From contig RAYE01000020.1 of NCBI GenBank assembly GCA_003612285.1, forward strand, positions 19,191 to 83,190: 64,000 nucleotides of DNA, written 5' to 3'. The stretch comes from a bacterium D16-51 (GTDB taxonomy: Bacteria; Bacillota; Clostridia; Lachnospirales; Lachnospiraceae). Each line of letters starts with the position of its first letter. The first letter of the stretch is position 1. The notes under the pieces are model-generated. The model had not been told where the DNA came from, did no database searches, and worked only from the letters and a program-made list of their open reading frames with translations. A program made the position numbers and the translations under genes. This document shows, in pieces, positions 27,440 to 36,256 of the stretch.

Positions 27440-28135
27440 ATGGGAATTTTTTTTGGAATCTTATCTCTAATATGTTTTTGTTTATTAGCATCAAAAGTTT
27501 TATCCGCAAAACTACGTTTCAAAAAAGTGGACAAACTACTGATGAAAGTTCACAAACCTATAAGCGTATTTCTAATCATTACATGTTTTGTACATATTCT
27601 TTCTGTTGTCCCCATACTAAAAAACCGCAATTTACTTGTGGTTATCTCAGGAATTGTCAATATAGCGTTTATGGTCTTGTTGATTTATTTATGCCATAGG
27701 ATTAAAGAGCGAAAGAAAAAAATATTGTGGCATAGAATATTAACTATTCTTATGGCAATAAGCATTATAGGACATTTCACGATATACATAATAGATTTTA
27801 ACAATTACCAGGAAAATATAAAAAGTATAGAAATCAACCATATTAATTTGAAAAATGTTGAAGATGGGTTATACAAGGGAAAGTACAATGCAGGCTATAT
27901 CTATGCTGAGGTAGAAGCCAAAATCAAAGATGGCATAATTGTTTCTATCAAACTTTTAGAACATAGGAATGAACGAGGGAAACGGGCGGAAGAAATTATT
28001 AACGAAATAATATCGGCACAGGAAATTGATGTAGATACCATAAGCGGAGCTACAAACTCAAGCAAAGTGATAAAAAAAGCGGTTGAAAAAGCAATCACAA
28101 ATAAGCAGCCAGAACCATTGCCCCTGCGGGAATAA
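27440..28135 (+). CDS. Membrane protein with extracytoplasmic FMN-binding domain
   Basis: 231 residues. Four transmembrane helices in the first ~125 residues, with histidines in the pattern of small heme/ferric-reductase-like or 4-helix electron-transfer modules (VHKPIS, FVHILS, WHRIL, IGHFTIYII). The C-terminal domain (about 138-222) is an FMN_bind fold: GLYKGKYNAGYIYAEVEAKIKDG, IIVSIKLLEHRNERG and the flavinylation motif DTISGATNSS, whose threonine would carry covalent FMN added by ApbE. Likely moves electrons across the membrane. AAAGGACGG ribosome-binding site. No ApbE gene is in the window. Confidence 0.8.
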   Translation: MGIFFGILSLICFCLLASKVLSAKLRFKKVDKLLMKVHKPISVFLIITCFVHILSVVPILKNRNLLVVISGIVNIAFMVLLIYLCHRIKERKKKILWHRILTILMAISIIGHFTIYIIDFNNYQENIKSIEINHINLKNVEDGLYKGKYNAGYIYAEVEAKIKDGIIVSIKLLEHRNERGKRAEEIINEIISAQEIDVDTISGATNSSKVIKKAVEKAITNKQPEPLPLRE

Positions 28136-28284
28136 CCTTCACAATCCGTTACCTATCCTATTATTGCTATTTGCGGCTATTCACACCATAGATTAACTAT
28201 TCACGAAAACTTGCAGGCAGGAACTAGCCAAGTATGCTATAATTATAATCTAAAAATTGTTCATCATAATGGAGGAAACCACAA

Positions 28285-30030
28285 ATGAAAAAAACAGCAT
28301 ACTTGTGTATTACAGCGCTTATTTTGTCATTTACATTAAAGCCATCTACTGTAAATGCAGCAGCTTCCCCAGTACAGGAAACAGCAAAGACATCTAATCA
28401 TACGGCAGGCATTAAACAAGAACAGCCAGGCACACTCGAAGAACCGGCAGCCTCCGAAAAACCAGCGCCATCAGAAAAGCCGGCAGCATCAGAAGAACCG
28501 GCCCCATCAGAAGAACCGGCCCCATCAGAAGAACCGGCCCCATCAGAAGAACCGGCCCCATCAGAAGAACCGGCCCCATCAGAAGAACCGGCCCCATCAG
28601 AAGAACCGGCCCCATCAGAAGAACCGGCCCCATCAGAAGAGCCCACAGCAGAAATTCCCGTACAGCTTTTGGGGGCAAATGCAGCAGAAAAAACTGTTAC
28701 ACTTAAATGGGACAATGTAAATAATGCAGAGGAATATGTTGTCTTTTTCCTGAAAAATAAAACCTGGATAGAAATTAGCAGGACACAGGAAACTACAGGA
28801 ACTTTCTCCCTTGCCGGATATGGAACGAAAAACAGCTTTAAAATCTGCTCTTATAACAGCGAGCAGAGGCAAACCGGCGAATCCTCTGAAATCAAGGTAT
28901 TGATTCCAGCAAAAATTAAAAAGCTCCAGACAACTGCATATTCCAAAACAAAAGTAAAGCTGAACTGGAAAGCAGCAAAAGGTGCGGATTCCTATTATAT
29001 TTATGGAAAGCAAGATGGAAAAAAATATAAATTGATAAAGACCGTGAAAAAAACAGATGCACGCCTGAATATAAAGGACAAAAAAAATTACCGATTTAAA
29101 ATTGTCCCGCTTTTTAAGAGTACCCTTGGCACAATTGCCGGAACTGCAAGCGAAACCAGTTATAAAAATACAGAATTTGTATCAATGGGCCACCAAAAAT
29201 ATACCTATAGTGAAATGTGCAGTGATATTCAATCACTTTGTAAAAAATACAGTGAATATGTTTCCTACGAAACTATCGGCTATTCCGAAAAAGGCAGGAA
29301 AATTTATGACGTCATTCTGGGAGATAAAGAAGCGGATCATACCATACTTGTTGTCAGTACGCTCCATGCCAGGGAATATATTGCAACAGTTGTATGCATG
29401 AAACAGCTAGAATATTACCTGCTAAATTATAATAAGACAGTGGATGGCAAAAAACTGTCAGATATATTTTCCAATTGTAATGTCCATTATATCATGATGG
29501 CAAATCCAGACGGAGTTATTATTTCGCAGACAAACAAAGCAAGATGGAAAGGCAATGCAAATGGGGTAAATTTGAACCGCAACTTTCCTTATGCATTTAA
29601 ACGTGACGGCAGCCCAAAAGACGGAAGCTACAGCGGGAAAAAAGCAGCAAGTGAAAGTGAAACACAGGCAATTGTCAGCCTTACCAAAAAGCTGAATAAA
29701 ACGCAGACGCTTGCTGTCGTCAGCTACCACGCAATGGGACAGATTGTATTTGGTGACTATGGCGGAAAAAACCAGAAGCTCCGCTCTGATATCACTAACA
29801 TGTACAAAATTGCAAGAAATACAACTGGTTATTCCAGTGCAGCAAATTACGGCGGAACCTCTAATGGAAATTACAGGGAATATTTAACGTATAAAATGAA
29901 AGTACCAAGCGTGACAATCGAAGTTGGCAGCGTTTCCTGCCCGGTTCCAAAATATCAATATGCATCAGCCTTTAACCGCAATAAGCTACTTATATTACGG
30001 GAAGCTGCATGGTTAGAAAATAATTTTTAA
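28285..30030 (+). CDS. Secreted M14-family zinc carboxypeptidase with EEPAPS repeats
   Basis: 581 residues. Signal peptide at 1-25 (TAYLCITALILSF...VNA|AA). Residues ~50-122 are a Pro/Glu/Ser linker with eight exact EEPAPS units. Two fibronectin-III-like domains follow (about 125-210 and 212-300). The M14 domain (305-581) has the zinc ligands in LHAREY (HxxE) and SYHAMG, the substrate-binding GVNLNRNFPYAF, and the catalytic glutamate in VTIEVGS. It should trim C-terminal residues of peptides or cell-wall stems outside the cell. GGAGG ribosome-binding site 9 nt upstream of ATG. Confidence 0.9.
   Translation: MKKTAYLCITALILSFTLKPSTVNAAASPVQETAKTSNHTAGIKQEQPGTLEEPAASEKPAPSEKPAASEEPAPSEEPAPSEEPAPSEEPAPSEEPAPSEEPAPSEEPAPSEEPAPSEEPTAEIPVQLLGANAAEKTVTLKWDNVNNAEEYVVFFLKNKTWIEISRTQETTGTFSLAGYGTKNSFKICSYNSEQRQTGESSEIKVLIPAKIKKLQTTAYSKTKVKLNWKAAKGADSYYIYGKQDGKKYKLIKTVKKTDARLNIKDKKNYRFKIVPLFKSTLGTIAGTASETSYKNTEFVSMGHQKYTYSEMCSDIQSLCKKYSEYVSYETIGYSEKGRKIYDVILGDKEADHTILVVSTLHAREYIATVVCMKQLEYYLLNYNKTVDGKKLSDIFSNCNVHYIMMANPDGVIISQTNKARWKGNANGVNLNRNFPYAFKRDGSPKDGSYSGKKAASESETQAIVSLTKKLNKTQTLAVVSYHAMGQIVFGDYGGKNQKLRSDITNMYKIARNTTGYSSAANYGGTSNGNYREYLTYKMKVPSVTIEVGSVSCPVPKYQYASAFNRNKLLILREAAWLENNF
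28492..28635 (+). repeat. Eight tandem 18-bp repeats inside the M14 peptidase gene
   Basis: Eight uninterrupted copies of GAAGAACCGGCCCCATCA encode EEPAPS. The copies are identical at DNA level, implying recent slippage or selection for repeat number; variable length between strains is likely (inference). Confidence 0.95.
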
Positions 30031-30035
30031 ACTAC

Positions 30036-30072
30036 AAAACAGGGCTTTCAAAAAATCAGAAAGCCCTGTTTT
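30036..30072. terminator. Terminator after the M14 peptidase gene (bidirectional)
   Basis: AAAACAGGGCTTTC and GAAAGCCCTGTTTT form a perfect 14-bp stem around a 9-nt A-rich loop, ending in TTTTCT. Symmetric A/T ends let it serve the convergent DUF5711 gene too. Confidence 0.9.
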
Positions 30073-30150
30073 CTGCCTTTCTAAATTGTTTTTGCCTTTA
30101 AATATCACAACTCCAAGTAACAAATCAACAACCCCGCAGCGTTTTTTAAA

Positions 30151-31320
30151 CTATTTCAGCTTTATTATTTTAATTTTAGAATCCTGAACAAAGAAATAAT
30201 AATTTTTTTTATCACTTGGAAAAAAGTAACTGATTTTACTTGTCAGGTCTTTTGAAAACTTCCTAATGCCATTGATGCGGTATACTGCGCACCATTCTGC
30301 AGAGTGGAACAAAATCTCGTCCCCACTGATTTGGACATGGGTAAATGCAGCATCCACGTCTATCGAAAGAGTATTATTTCCGTCTGTATCATACAGCTTC
30401 ATATTACATTTTAAATCATCTTTTTTTAACAAGACTCCCACATGCCCTTCGTCAATAAAAGCGCTTTGGATTGTCTCTTCAAATTCTTTTTCAGCAACAG
30501 CTTCTGGCTGGCGCATATTCGTCCAAAGATAAAAACCCTTTTCACTAAAAAGACAGACATCAGAACTCCCCATAAACTGGACTTCTGAAATCAGGGTTTC
30601 TTTATAATTATGCGCCCCTACCAGGCAATTAGCATTCTTTCCTACTTCTGTAAAATTATAAAATGCCACATGGCTTTGCGCCGCCCCAGTCGTTACATTC
30701 AGATAAGACGCTACCACGCTGCTTCCATCTGGCGACAAATCCAAAGCAACCGGATAGCCATCTTCAACGTTTGTAGGAATCTCTGCCAAAAGCGCTTCTG
30801 CCTTATCGAAAGGATTATACAGCGCAATTGTATTAGAAGAACTGTCTTCCACTAATACAGCAACCACTCCCTGATTGGAAATACATGCCTGTACAATAGG
30901 AAAATCAACGGTAAATTCCGTCCCGGTTCCCCCGCCTTTATAAACATAAAGGGATTCGCCGCCAATATCCGCAATCACCACACTTGAACCACAAGTATCT
31001 GCTTTGGGATTTGCCATATCATAACTTCCGCTCCAAATAGAATTCCCTTTTCTGTCCACAGCAGTGACGCCGTCACGCCCATATCGGATAATCCCATCCT
31101 GATAAGATTCATAAGACATGGAGTTACCGTTTTTCACATATATGGAACGTTCCACCTGGTAAGATTCATATTGCCGGTTTAGAAACCAGCGGAACCCCAG
31201 ATAAAAAATTGCCGCACAGACCAGTATACATGCTATTGCTAAAATAACAAACCGCGTTCTTTTTTTCTTCTGCTCATTCAGCACCGTAATATCAAAAGAA
31301 CGCCCAATCAAACTTTTCAT
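30151..31320 (-). CDS. DUF5711 family membrane-anchored beta-propeller-like protein
   Basis: 389 residues. Short cytoplasmic N-terminus with KKKRTR, one transmembrane helix (about 26-48), then an extracytoplasmic domain built of repeated strands (IIRYGRDGVTAVDRKGNSIW, VVIADIGGESLYVY, VALDLSPDGSSVVASYL, ISEVQFMGSSDVCLFSEKG) typical of the DUF5711 propeller-like family of Lachnospiraceae. Function unknown. Follows the LysM protein gene by 80 bp; the two probably form a small operon. Confidence 0.8.
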   Translation of the reverse strand: MKSLIGRSFDITVLNEQKKKRTRFVILAIACILVCAAIFYLGFRWFLNRQYESYQVERSIYVKNGNSMSYESYQDGIIRYGRDGVTAVDRKGNSIWSGSYDMANPKADTCGSSVVIADIGGESLYVYKGGGTGTEFTVDFPIVQACISNQGVVAVLVEDSSSNTIALYNPFDKAEALLAEIPTNVEDGYPVALDLSPDGSSVVASYLNVTTGAAQSHVAFYNFTEVGKNANCLVGAHNYKETLISEVQFMGSSDVCLFSEKGFYLWTNMRQPEAVAEKEFEETIQSAFIDEGHVGVLLKKDDLKCNMKLYDTDGNNTLSIDVDAAFTHVQISGDEILFHSAEWCAVYRINGIRKFSKDLTSKISYFFPSDKKNYYFFVQDSKIKIIKLK

Positions 31321-31400
31321 CCTGTTTCCTCTTCTACACGAATTCTACATAATCTAAATTATTATAACGTATCAGAGAAAACAACGCAACATGGCAGCTG

Positions 31401-32681
31401 CTACTTTTTATATGCCGGCAAAATAATCCGCTGTCCTTCCTTAATCTTATCCCCATCTTTAATGTTATTTGCTTTTTTCACCATTTTCATGCAGGCAAGC
31501 GTATGATACTGTCTCCATACAATCTGGCTTAAAGTATCGCCGGGGCGCACAACATAACTTGCTGTTTTTGCGCTGGCAGGCTGTGCACTGGAACGCTCCT
31601 TTTTGTCAGAAGCCGGGGGCTTTGTTACCGCTGGCTTCTTTGTCACCTGAGGGGGCTTTGCTGCCGCCGGCTTCTTTGTCACTTCCGGCTTCTGATCAGC
31701 AGGAGGGCTTGTCTCCTTTTCTTCATTGCCACCCTCCTCCTGCGCCTGTCCTGTAGCAGCTGGAAGGCCGGTTGCACTGCTCTCCTTTTTTTCTTTCTGC
31801 CCATCCCCACTTTTCTTATCCTGCTCCTTAGAAGATGTTTTCTTTTTCTCCTTACTTTTTTCCTCTGGCTCCGGGGTTATTGCCACTGCTGAATTTGACA
31901 AAGTCGTAATTGTTTTTTCCAGGCTTTCTATCTTTTTCGTGCTTTGTATCAGAAGGTTTGCCCCCAATATGGTCAGAAGCGCCAAAAAAGCTCCAATGCC
32001 ATATGCCGCCGCCCTTTTGGGATTCTTTAACTCTACATTCTTTTTTACAACAGAACGTACAGTTGCCGTAATCTTATCATCATACGATTCCTCAAAACTT
32101 TTTTTAGGCTGCCCTTTTAGCATATACTCCTGCATCAGTGGATTTTTTTCATAATATATGACATATCCAGCCATTTCCGAAAGTTTTCCATCCCGCCAGC
32201 AAAAAAGTTTTTCTTCTTTTTCGTTCAAATCTTCCAGAAAAAGAATCTTTCCTTCCTGGGAAAAATGCTTCTGCTGAATGGCACGCACCATATCGTCTGT
32301 ATGGCTGTTCCACATGCTTACGCCGCACCCCCATCCAAACACCTGTGCACCTGTAAAATTCTGATAAATCAATTCATGGATCTTGTCCCATGTTTTTGCC
32401 GTAAATGCCTGATTTCCTTCCAAAACATTCAGCTCAATTTCAACCGCCCCATAAATAAACCTTGTTCCCCCTGCATCCCCTTCCCCTTTTTTCCCCAACA
32501 GAATAACAGCCGCCTGCTCCTGTTTTTTCTGGAAAATCTGATGAATATATGTAATAACATAATCTTCTATATAAATGCGGTTATTCTCAGGCGGCTCCCC
32601 TATCTGGCGTATATTTTCCGGTAAAGCATTAAAATGGTACTCCTTTTTTTCCAATCCATTGTTTATTTCCTGATTTGCCAT
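31401..32681 (-). CDS. Membrane protein with N-terminal MPN/JAB-like domain and C-terminal LysM
   Basis: 426 residues from ATG 32681 (GGAGGG upstream). Residues ~25-190 resemble an MPN/JAB fold (IYIEDYVITYIHQIF, AAVILLGKKGE, FIYGAVEIELN) but lack the HxH metal motif, so probably a non-catalytic version (inference). One transmembrane helix near 227-247 (AAAYGIGAFLALLTILGANLL), a long Lys/Pro/Glu-rich linker with VTKKPA repeats, then a C-terminal LysM (YVVRPGDTLSQIVWRQYHT...INRIILPAY type) that binds peptidoglycan. Type II topology would place the MPN-like part in the cytoplasm and LysM in the wall. Confidence 0.75.
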   Translation of the reverse strand: MANQEINNGLEKKEYHFNALPENIRQIGEPPENNRIYIEDYVITYIHQIFQKKQEQAAVILLGKKGEGDAGGTRFIYGAVEIELNVLEGNQAFTAKTWDKIHELIYQNFTGAQVFGWGCGVSMWNSHTDDMVRAIQQKHFSQEGKILFLEDLNEKEEKLFCWRDGKLSEMAGYVIYYEKNPLMQEYMLKGQPKKSFEESYDDKITATVRSVVKKNVELKNPKRAAAYGIGAFLALLTILGANLLIQSTKKIESLEKTITTLSNSAVAITPEPEEKSKEKKKTSSKEQDKKSGDGQKEKKESSATGLPAATGQAQEEGGNEEKETSPPADQKPEVTKKPAAAKPPQVTKKPAVTKPPASDKKERSSAQPASAKTASYVVRPGDTLSQIVWRQYHTLACMKMVKKANNIKDGDKIKEGQRIILPAYKK

Positions 32682-32932
32682 ATATTCCCTCCATTCCTTC
32701 TGCCAGCAAGTGCACTCCGATATATTGCCATTTCCCATCGGTTTCGCTCTCCGCCATAACAAACAGTTCCTTTGACGCAAGCATTATAGCATACCGCCTG
32801 TCCAATTTTTGTCGAAAACACAGGAATTCCACCTACAGTCTTTCGCAATAATTCGACCTTAAAATATGTTTGGTTTTCTGTTTTTTGGGTAATACTGTCA
32901 ATATAACGTGGCTTGCTTGAAAAAATTCCCAA
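32629..32932 (-). pseudogene. Possible small frameshifted gene upstream of the LysM protein
   Basis: Two overlapping minus-strand frames read as one protein if one A of the AAAAA run near 32809-32813 is skipped: YFKVELLRKTVGGIPVFSTK then LDRRYAIMLASKELFVMAES and GKWQYIGVHLLAEGMEG. No family recognised. There is only a TTG (32932) start with no ribosome-binding site, and the 3' part overlaps the LysM gene start by 53 bp. It could be a decayed gene, a sequence error or chance. Confidence 0.3.
32870..32898 (+). promoter_or_regulatory. Possible promoter of yyaC
   Basis: TTGGTT (32870-32875), 17-bp spacer, TACTGT (32893-32898), about 60 bp before the yyaC start. A sporulation sigma factor is possible instead. 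Confidence 0.4.
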
Positions 32933-32960
32933 ACAAGCCGTAAGAAATGGAGAACTGCAA

Positions 32961-33569
32961 ATGGAATTATTAAAAAAGAAAAATGGCAGCCATACACAGG
33001 ACTGTATTGCTACCTCAGATAAGCTGTATTATTATAATGTCCACCAGACAAAAGCAATGGCAGACTTTACGCTGCAAATCAAGAAACTAAAAAAACATAT
33101 CCAGCAAATCCGCCAGACCCCGGTTTTTCTCTGTATCGGTTCTGACCGGGCCACCGGAGACTGTTTTGGACCGATTGTCGGCGAAAAGCTGTCACAGTCA
33201 TTTTCCAGCAGCAAAACGCCTGCCTCTATGCCTATTGTATATGGCACACTGCATTCCCCGGTACATGCCGTAAACCTTGCCTCTGTCATTACACAGATTC
33301 AAGATACTTTTTATCAGCCCTTTATCATTGCCATTGACGCCTCCCTCGGCATCCGGCAGCATATTGGATATATCACGCTTGGCACAGGGCCGCTTCTTCC
33401 GGGTATCGGAGTGCAGAAAGATCTGCCCCACATCGGAAATGCCGCCATCACTGGGATTGTTAACCTGGCAGGCAGCAACAGCCACGCCACGCTCCAGACC
33501 ACACGCTTATCTGTTGTCGTAGAACTGGCCAATTTCGTTTCCCAGGGCGTCACAGCAGTATACCATTAA
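32961..33569 (+). CDS. yyaC: Sporulation protein YyaC (DUF1256, GPR-like fold)
   Basis: 202 residues from ATG 32961 with GGAGAACTGCAA upstream. The DUF1256 core is visible: VFLCIGSDRATGDCFGPIVG, YGTLHSPVHAVNL, FIIAIDASLG, GYITLGTGPLLPGIGV and IGNAAITGIVN. YyaC resembles the germination protease GPR in fold and is associated with spore formers. Convergent with recR. Confidence 0.9.
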   Translation: MELLKKKNGSHTQDCIATSDKLYYYNVHQTKAMADFTLQIKKLKKHIQQIRQTPVFLCIGSDRATGDCFGPIVGEKLSQSFSSSKTPASMPIVYGTLHSPVHAVNLASVITQIQDTFYQPFIIAIDASLGIRQHIGYITLGTGPLLPGIGVQKDLPHIGNAAITGIVNLAGSNSHATLQTTRLSVVVELANFVSQGVTAVYH

Positions 33570-33595
33570 AATCCTGCCGTGACAGTTCCTTATTA

Positions 33596-34192
33596 TTAGA
33601 GTTCCACCCTGCCCTCTAAAGCACGGTACAAAGTCACTTCATCAATATATTCTAAATCACCGCCTGCAGGAACCCCGCTTGCAATACGGCTGACTTTTAT
33701 CCCCAGTGGTTTTACCAGTTTACTGATATAAGTCGCTGTAGTATCCCCTTCCAGGTTTTTATTGGTCGCGACAATCACTTCCTCCACATCTCCCTGCAGG
33801 CGTACCATCAATTCATCCAGCCGGATATCCTGCGGCCCAATCCCTGCCATAGGCGATATCGCCCCATGCAGGACATGGTAAACGCCTTCAAACTTTCCTG
33901 TTTTTTCATATGCCGCTAAATCCCTTGGATTCTCTACTACCATAATCTGCTTATGGTTTCTCTTTTGGCTGGCGCAGATAGGGCAAAGTTCATCATCTGT
34001 ATAAGTACAGCATTCTTTACAATAGCGGACATTTTTTTTCGCATTTACCATTGCCGCCGACAATCCCTCTACCTGCTCACTCGGCATATTTAAAATGTGG
34101 AATGCCAGACGCTGCGCTGACTTTGCCCCAATTCCCGGCAGATGTGACAGATGTTCTACCAGATTGCTAATCTGGGTACTATAAAAATCCAT
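33596..34192 (-). CDS. recR: Recombination protein RecR
   Basis: 198 residues, normal length. N-terminal helix-hairpin-helix (LSHLPGIGAKSAQRLAFHIL), four-cysteine zinc finger (CKECCTY...CPIC), Toprim domain (IMVVENPRDLAAYEKTGKFEGVYHVLHG) and the C-terminal RIASGVPAGGDLEYIDEVTLYRALEGR. Forms a DNA clamp and loads RecA with RecO/RecF in gap repair. Lies one base after the YbaB gene, in the usual dnaX-ybaB-recR cluster. Confidence 0.97.
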   Translation of the reverse strand: MDFYSTQISNLVEHLSHLPGIGAKSAQRLAFHILNMPSEQVEGLSAAMVNAKKNVRYCKECCTYTDDELCPICASQKRNHKQIMVVENPRDLAAYEKTGKFEGVYHVLHGAISPMAGIGPQDIRLDELMVRLQGDVEEVIVATNKNLEGDTTATYISKLVKPLGIKVSRIASGVPAGGDLEYIDEVTLYRALEGRVEL

Positions 34193-34193
34193 C

Positions 34194-34544
34194 TTAAAAC
34201 AGTCCTCCCAGCCCGCCTAAGCCGCCAGTAAGCTGCTCCATCATTTTACTATTTTCCTCTTCCATCTTGCGGAGTGCTTCATTCACCGCTGCCACAATTA
34301 AATCCTCCAGCATTTCAATATCATCCGGGTCGACAACTTCCTCTGAAAGCTTTACAGAAAGTATTTCCTTCTTTCCGGACACTTTCACCTTTACTGCACC
34401 GCCTCCGGCTGTCGCCTCCCACTCTTTTTCCTCCATCTCTTTGGATTTCTCTTCCATCTGCCTCTGCATTCTCTGTGCCTGCTTCATCAGGTTATTCATA
34501 TTGCCAGGCATTGCGCCTCCTGGAAATCCTCCACGTTTTGCCAT
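34194..34544 (-). CDS. YbaB/EbfC family nucleoid-associated protein
   Basis: 116 residues from ATG 34544 (AGAGGAT upstream; the in-frame ATG at 34565 is less likely). Family signatures are [37 protein letters not shown] and [18 protein letters not shown], with a glycine-rich end [11 protein letters not shown] small dimeric DNA-binding protein. Sits between dnaX and recR. Confidence 0.95.
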   Translation of the reverse strand: MAKRGGFPGGAMPGNMNNLMKQAQRMQRQMEEKSKEMEEKEWEATAGGGAVKVKVSGKKEILSVKLSEEVVDPDDIEMLEDLIVAAVNEALRKMEEENSKMMEQLTGGLGGLGGLF

Positions 34545-34664
34545 CCTCTTATCCTCTCTTTCCAAAATTCTATTGCTATATAAGAACTATTCATAATTAA
34601 CCCGTTGCCCCAGCCTTAAAAGCAATTCTCAAACACGCTCCAGGCAATTCTTAATAGTAACCAA

Positions 34665-36230
34665 TCACTCATATTCAATTCCATCAAAATGAATCAGGCG
34701 GGAGATATCTTCATATTCATTATCTACAACGGCGTCTACTGTCCGTGTTTCAACCAAAACCTCTTTGCCCAGAAGATTTTGTATCACTTCCTTTAAGCAT
34801 TGCAGCTCCTGCCTGTCATTCTGCAAAAAGAAGTCTTCACTTAATTTATCTGTAAACTGTAAAAGCAGGCTTCCCTGTTCTGACACTACTTTTTTTGCAT
34901 GTGACAGCATATTTTCCCCCGGCTGCCCATATGCCATTAAAATTTCATTCCAACGCTGTATTACTTCTGTTATATCCTCCGGCAACGCTTTCGGAAGGAT
35001 TTTCGGTTTTTCCGGCTGTTCCTGCGACGGGTTTTGTGCTGCGGCGGCAGACGCCGGAACTGCTGCAGCTCCCTCTTCCAGCCTCTTTTCTATTGCTGCC
35101 ATCCGTGCAGAAAGCGTTGTAAAATCCTGCTCCTGATCCATCTGCGGCCTGCACAGCTTAATAAACATAATTTCCACAAGAACCCTTTTCTGGGAAGCAT
35201 ACCTGATTTGATTCGATAAATCCGACAGGATATGGATATACCGTATCAGCATATCTGCATCAATCATACCTGCTTCTTCCTGCATCTGCAAGAGCTGTTC
35301 CTGCGATACATCCAAAAGCTCATTTCCCTGCCCTGAAACATCCACTAACATCAAGCCTCTCAGATACCATATAAACTCACTGATAAACTGGTTTAAATCA
35401 CGCCCCGCCATCATCATTTCGTTTATCAATTCCATGCAGCCAATAACGTCCTGTGATACCACATACCGAAACATCTTACTGTAAACTACCGTGTCCACCG
35501 CGCCAAGTACCTGCAATGCCTTTTCATACGTCAGTTCCTGCCCCAGATAAAATGCAATGCACTGGTCAAGAAGGCTTAACGCATCACGCATAGAGCCGTC
35601 TGCCGTCTTTGCAATATACCGCAGCGCCCTGCCTTCTGCCTGCACCTCTTCCCTGTCTGTTATCTCTTTCAGGCGCGCTGCAATGGTATCAATCGAAATC
35701 CGCCGGAAATCATACCGCTGGCAGCGGGAATGAATCGTAACCGGTATTTTATGCGGCTCAGTAGTTGCCAAAATAAAAATAACATAGGACGGCGGCTCTT
35801 CCAAAGTCTTTAGCAAGGCGTTAAACGCACCTGTAGACAGCATATGCACTTCATCAATAATATAGACTTTATATCTTCCTTCTGCCGGTGAATACTGCAC
35901 CTCCTCAATAATGTCGCGCACATTGGCAACGCCATTATTCGACGCCGCGTCAATTTCAATTACATTCATCGAAGTCTGCCGGTTAATCTTCTGGCAGGTT
36001 TCGCACTGGTTACAGGGATTCCCATGAACCGGATTCTGGCAGTTCACCGCCTTTGCCAGAATCTTTGCAACGGTTGTCTTTCCTGTTCCCCTTGTACCGC
36101 AAAAAAGATAAGCATGCCCGATACGGTCTGTCTGAATCTGGTTCTGTAAAGTAGTAACAATATGTTCCTGTCCCTTTACCTCATCAAATTCACCTGGTCG
36201 AAACTTCCGATACAACGCCGTATAAGACAT
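34665..36230 (-). CDS. dnaX: DNA polymerase III subunit gamma/tau
   Basis: 521 residues. Clamp-loader AAA+ ATPase with Walker A GTRGTGKTTVAK, zinc-binding CNQCETC after CQNPVHGNP, Walker B YIIDEVHML, sensor 1 LATTEPHK and the SRCQ arginine finger. The C-terminal part (from about 360) is short and Ala/Pro-rich. Loads the sliding clamp at the replication fork. AGGAGGAGAG precedes the ATG. The 99 bp between dnaX and the YbaB gene hold no recognised site. Confidence 0.95.
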   Translation of the reverse strand: MSYTALYRKFRPGEFDEVKGQEHIVTTLQNQIQTDRIGHAYLFCGTRGTGKTTVAKILAKAVNCQNPVHGNPCNQCETCQKINRQTSMNVIEIDAASNNGVANVRDIIEEVQYSPAEGRYKVYIIDEVHMLSTGAFNALLKTLEEPPSYVIFILATTEPHKIPVTIHSRCQRYDFRRISIDTIAARLKEITDREEVQAEGRALRYIAKTADGSMRDALSLLDQCIAFYLGQELTYEKALQVLGAVDTVVYSKMFRYVVSQDVIGCMELINEMMMAGRDLNQFISEFIWYLRGLMLVDVSGQGNELLDVSQEQLLQMQEEAGMIDADMLIRYIHILSDLSNQIRYASQKRVLVEIMFIKLCRPQMDQEQDFTTLSARMAAIEKRLEEGAAAVPASAAAAQNPSQEQPEKPKILPKALPEDITEVIQRWNEILMAYGQPGENMLSHAKKVVSEQGSLLLQFTDKLSEDFFLQNDRQELQCLKEVIQNLLGKEVLVETRTVDAVVDNEYEDISRLIHFDGIEYE

Positions 36231-36256
36231 GCTTTCTCTCCTCCTGCTAAAAAACC

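Noticed and set aside
28492..28635. Regular tandem repeats considered as a CRISPR array
   Set aside because: Units are 18 bp with no spacers and translate in frame as EEPAPS inside a secreted protein.
34566..34664. Gap between dnaX and the YbaB gene checked for the SRP RNA gene
   Set aside because: No GGAAG-type tetraloop hairpin or SRP-like stem is present; only weak foldback sequence.
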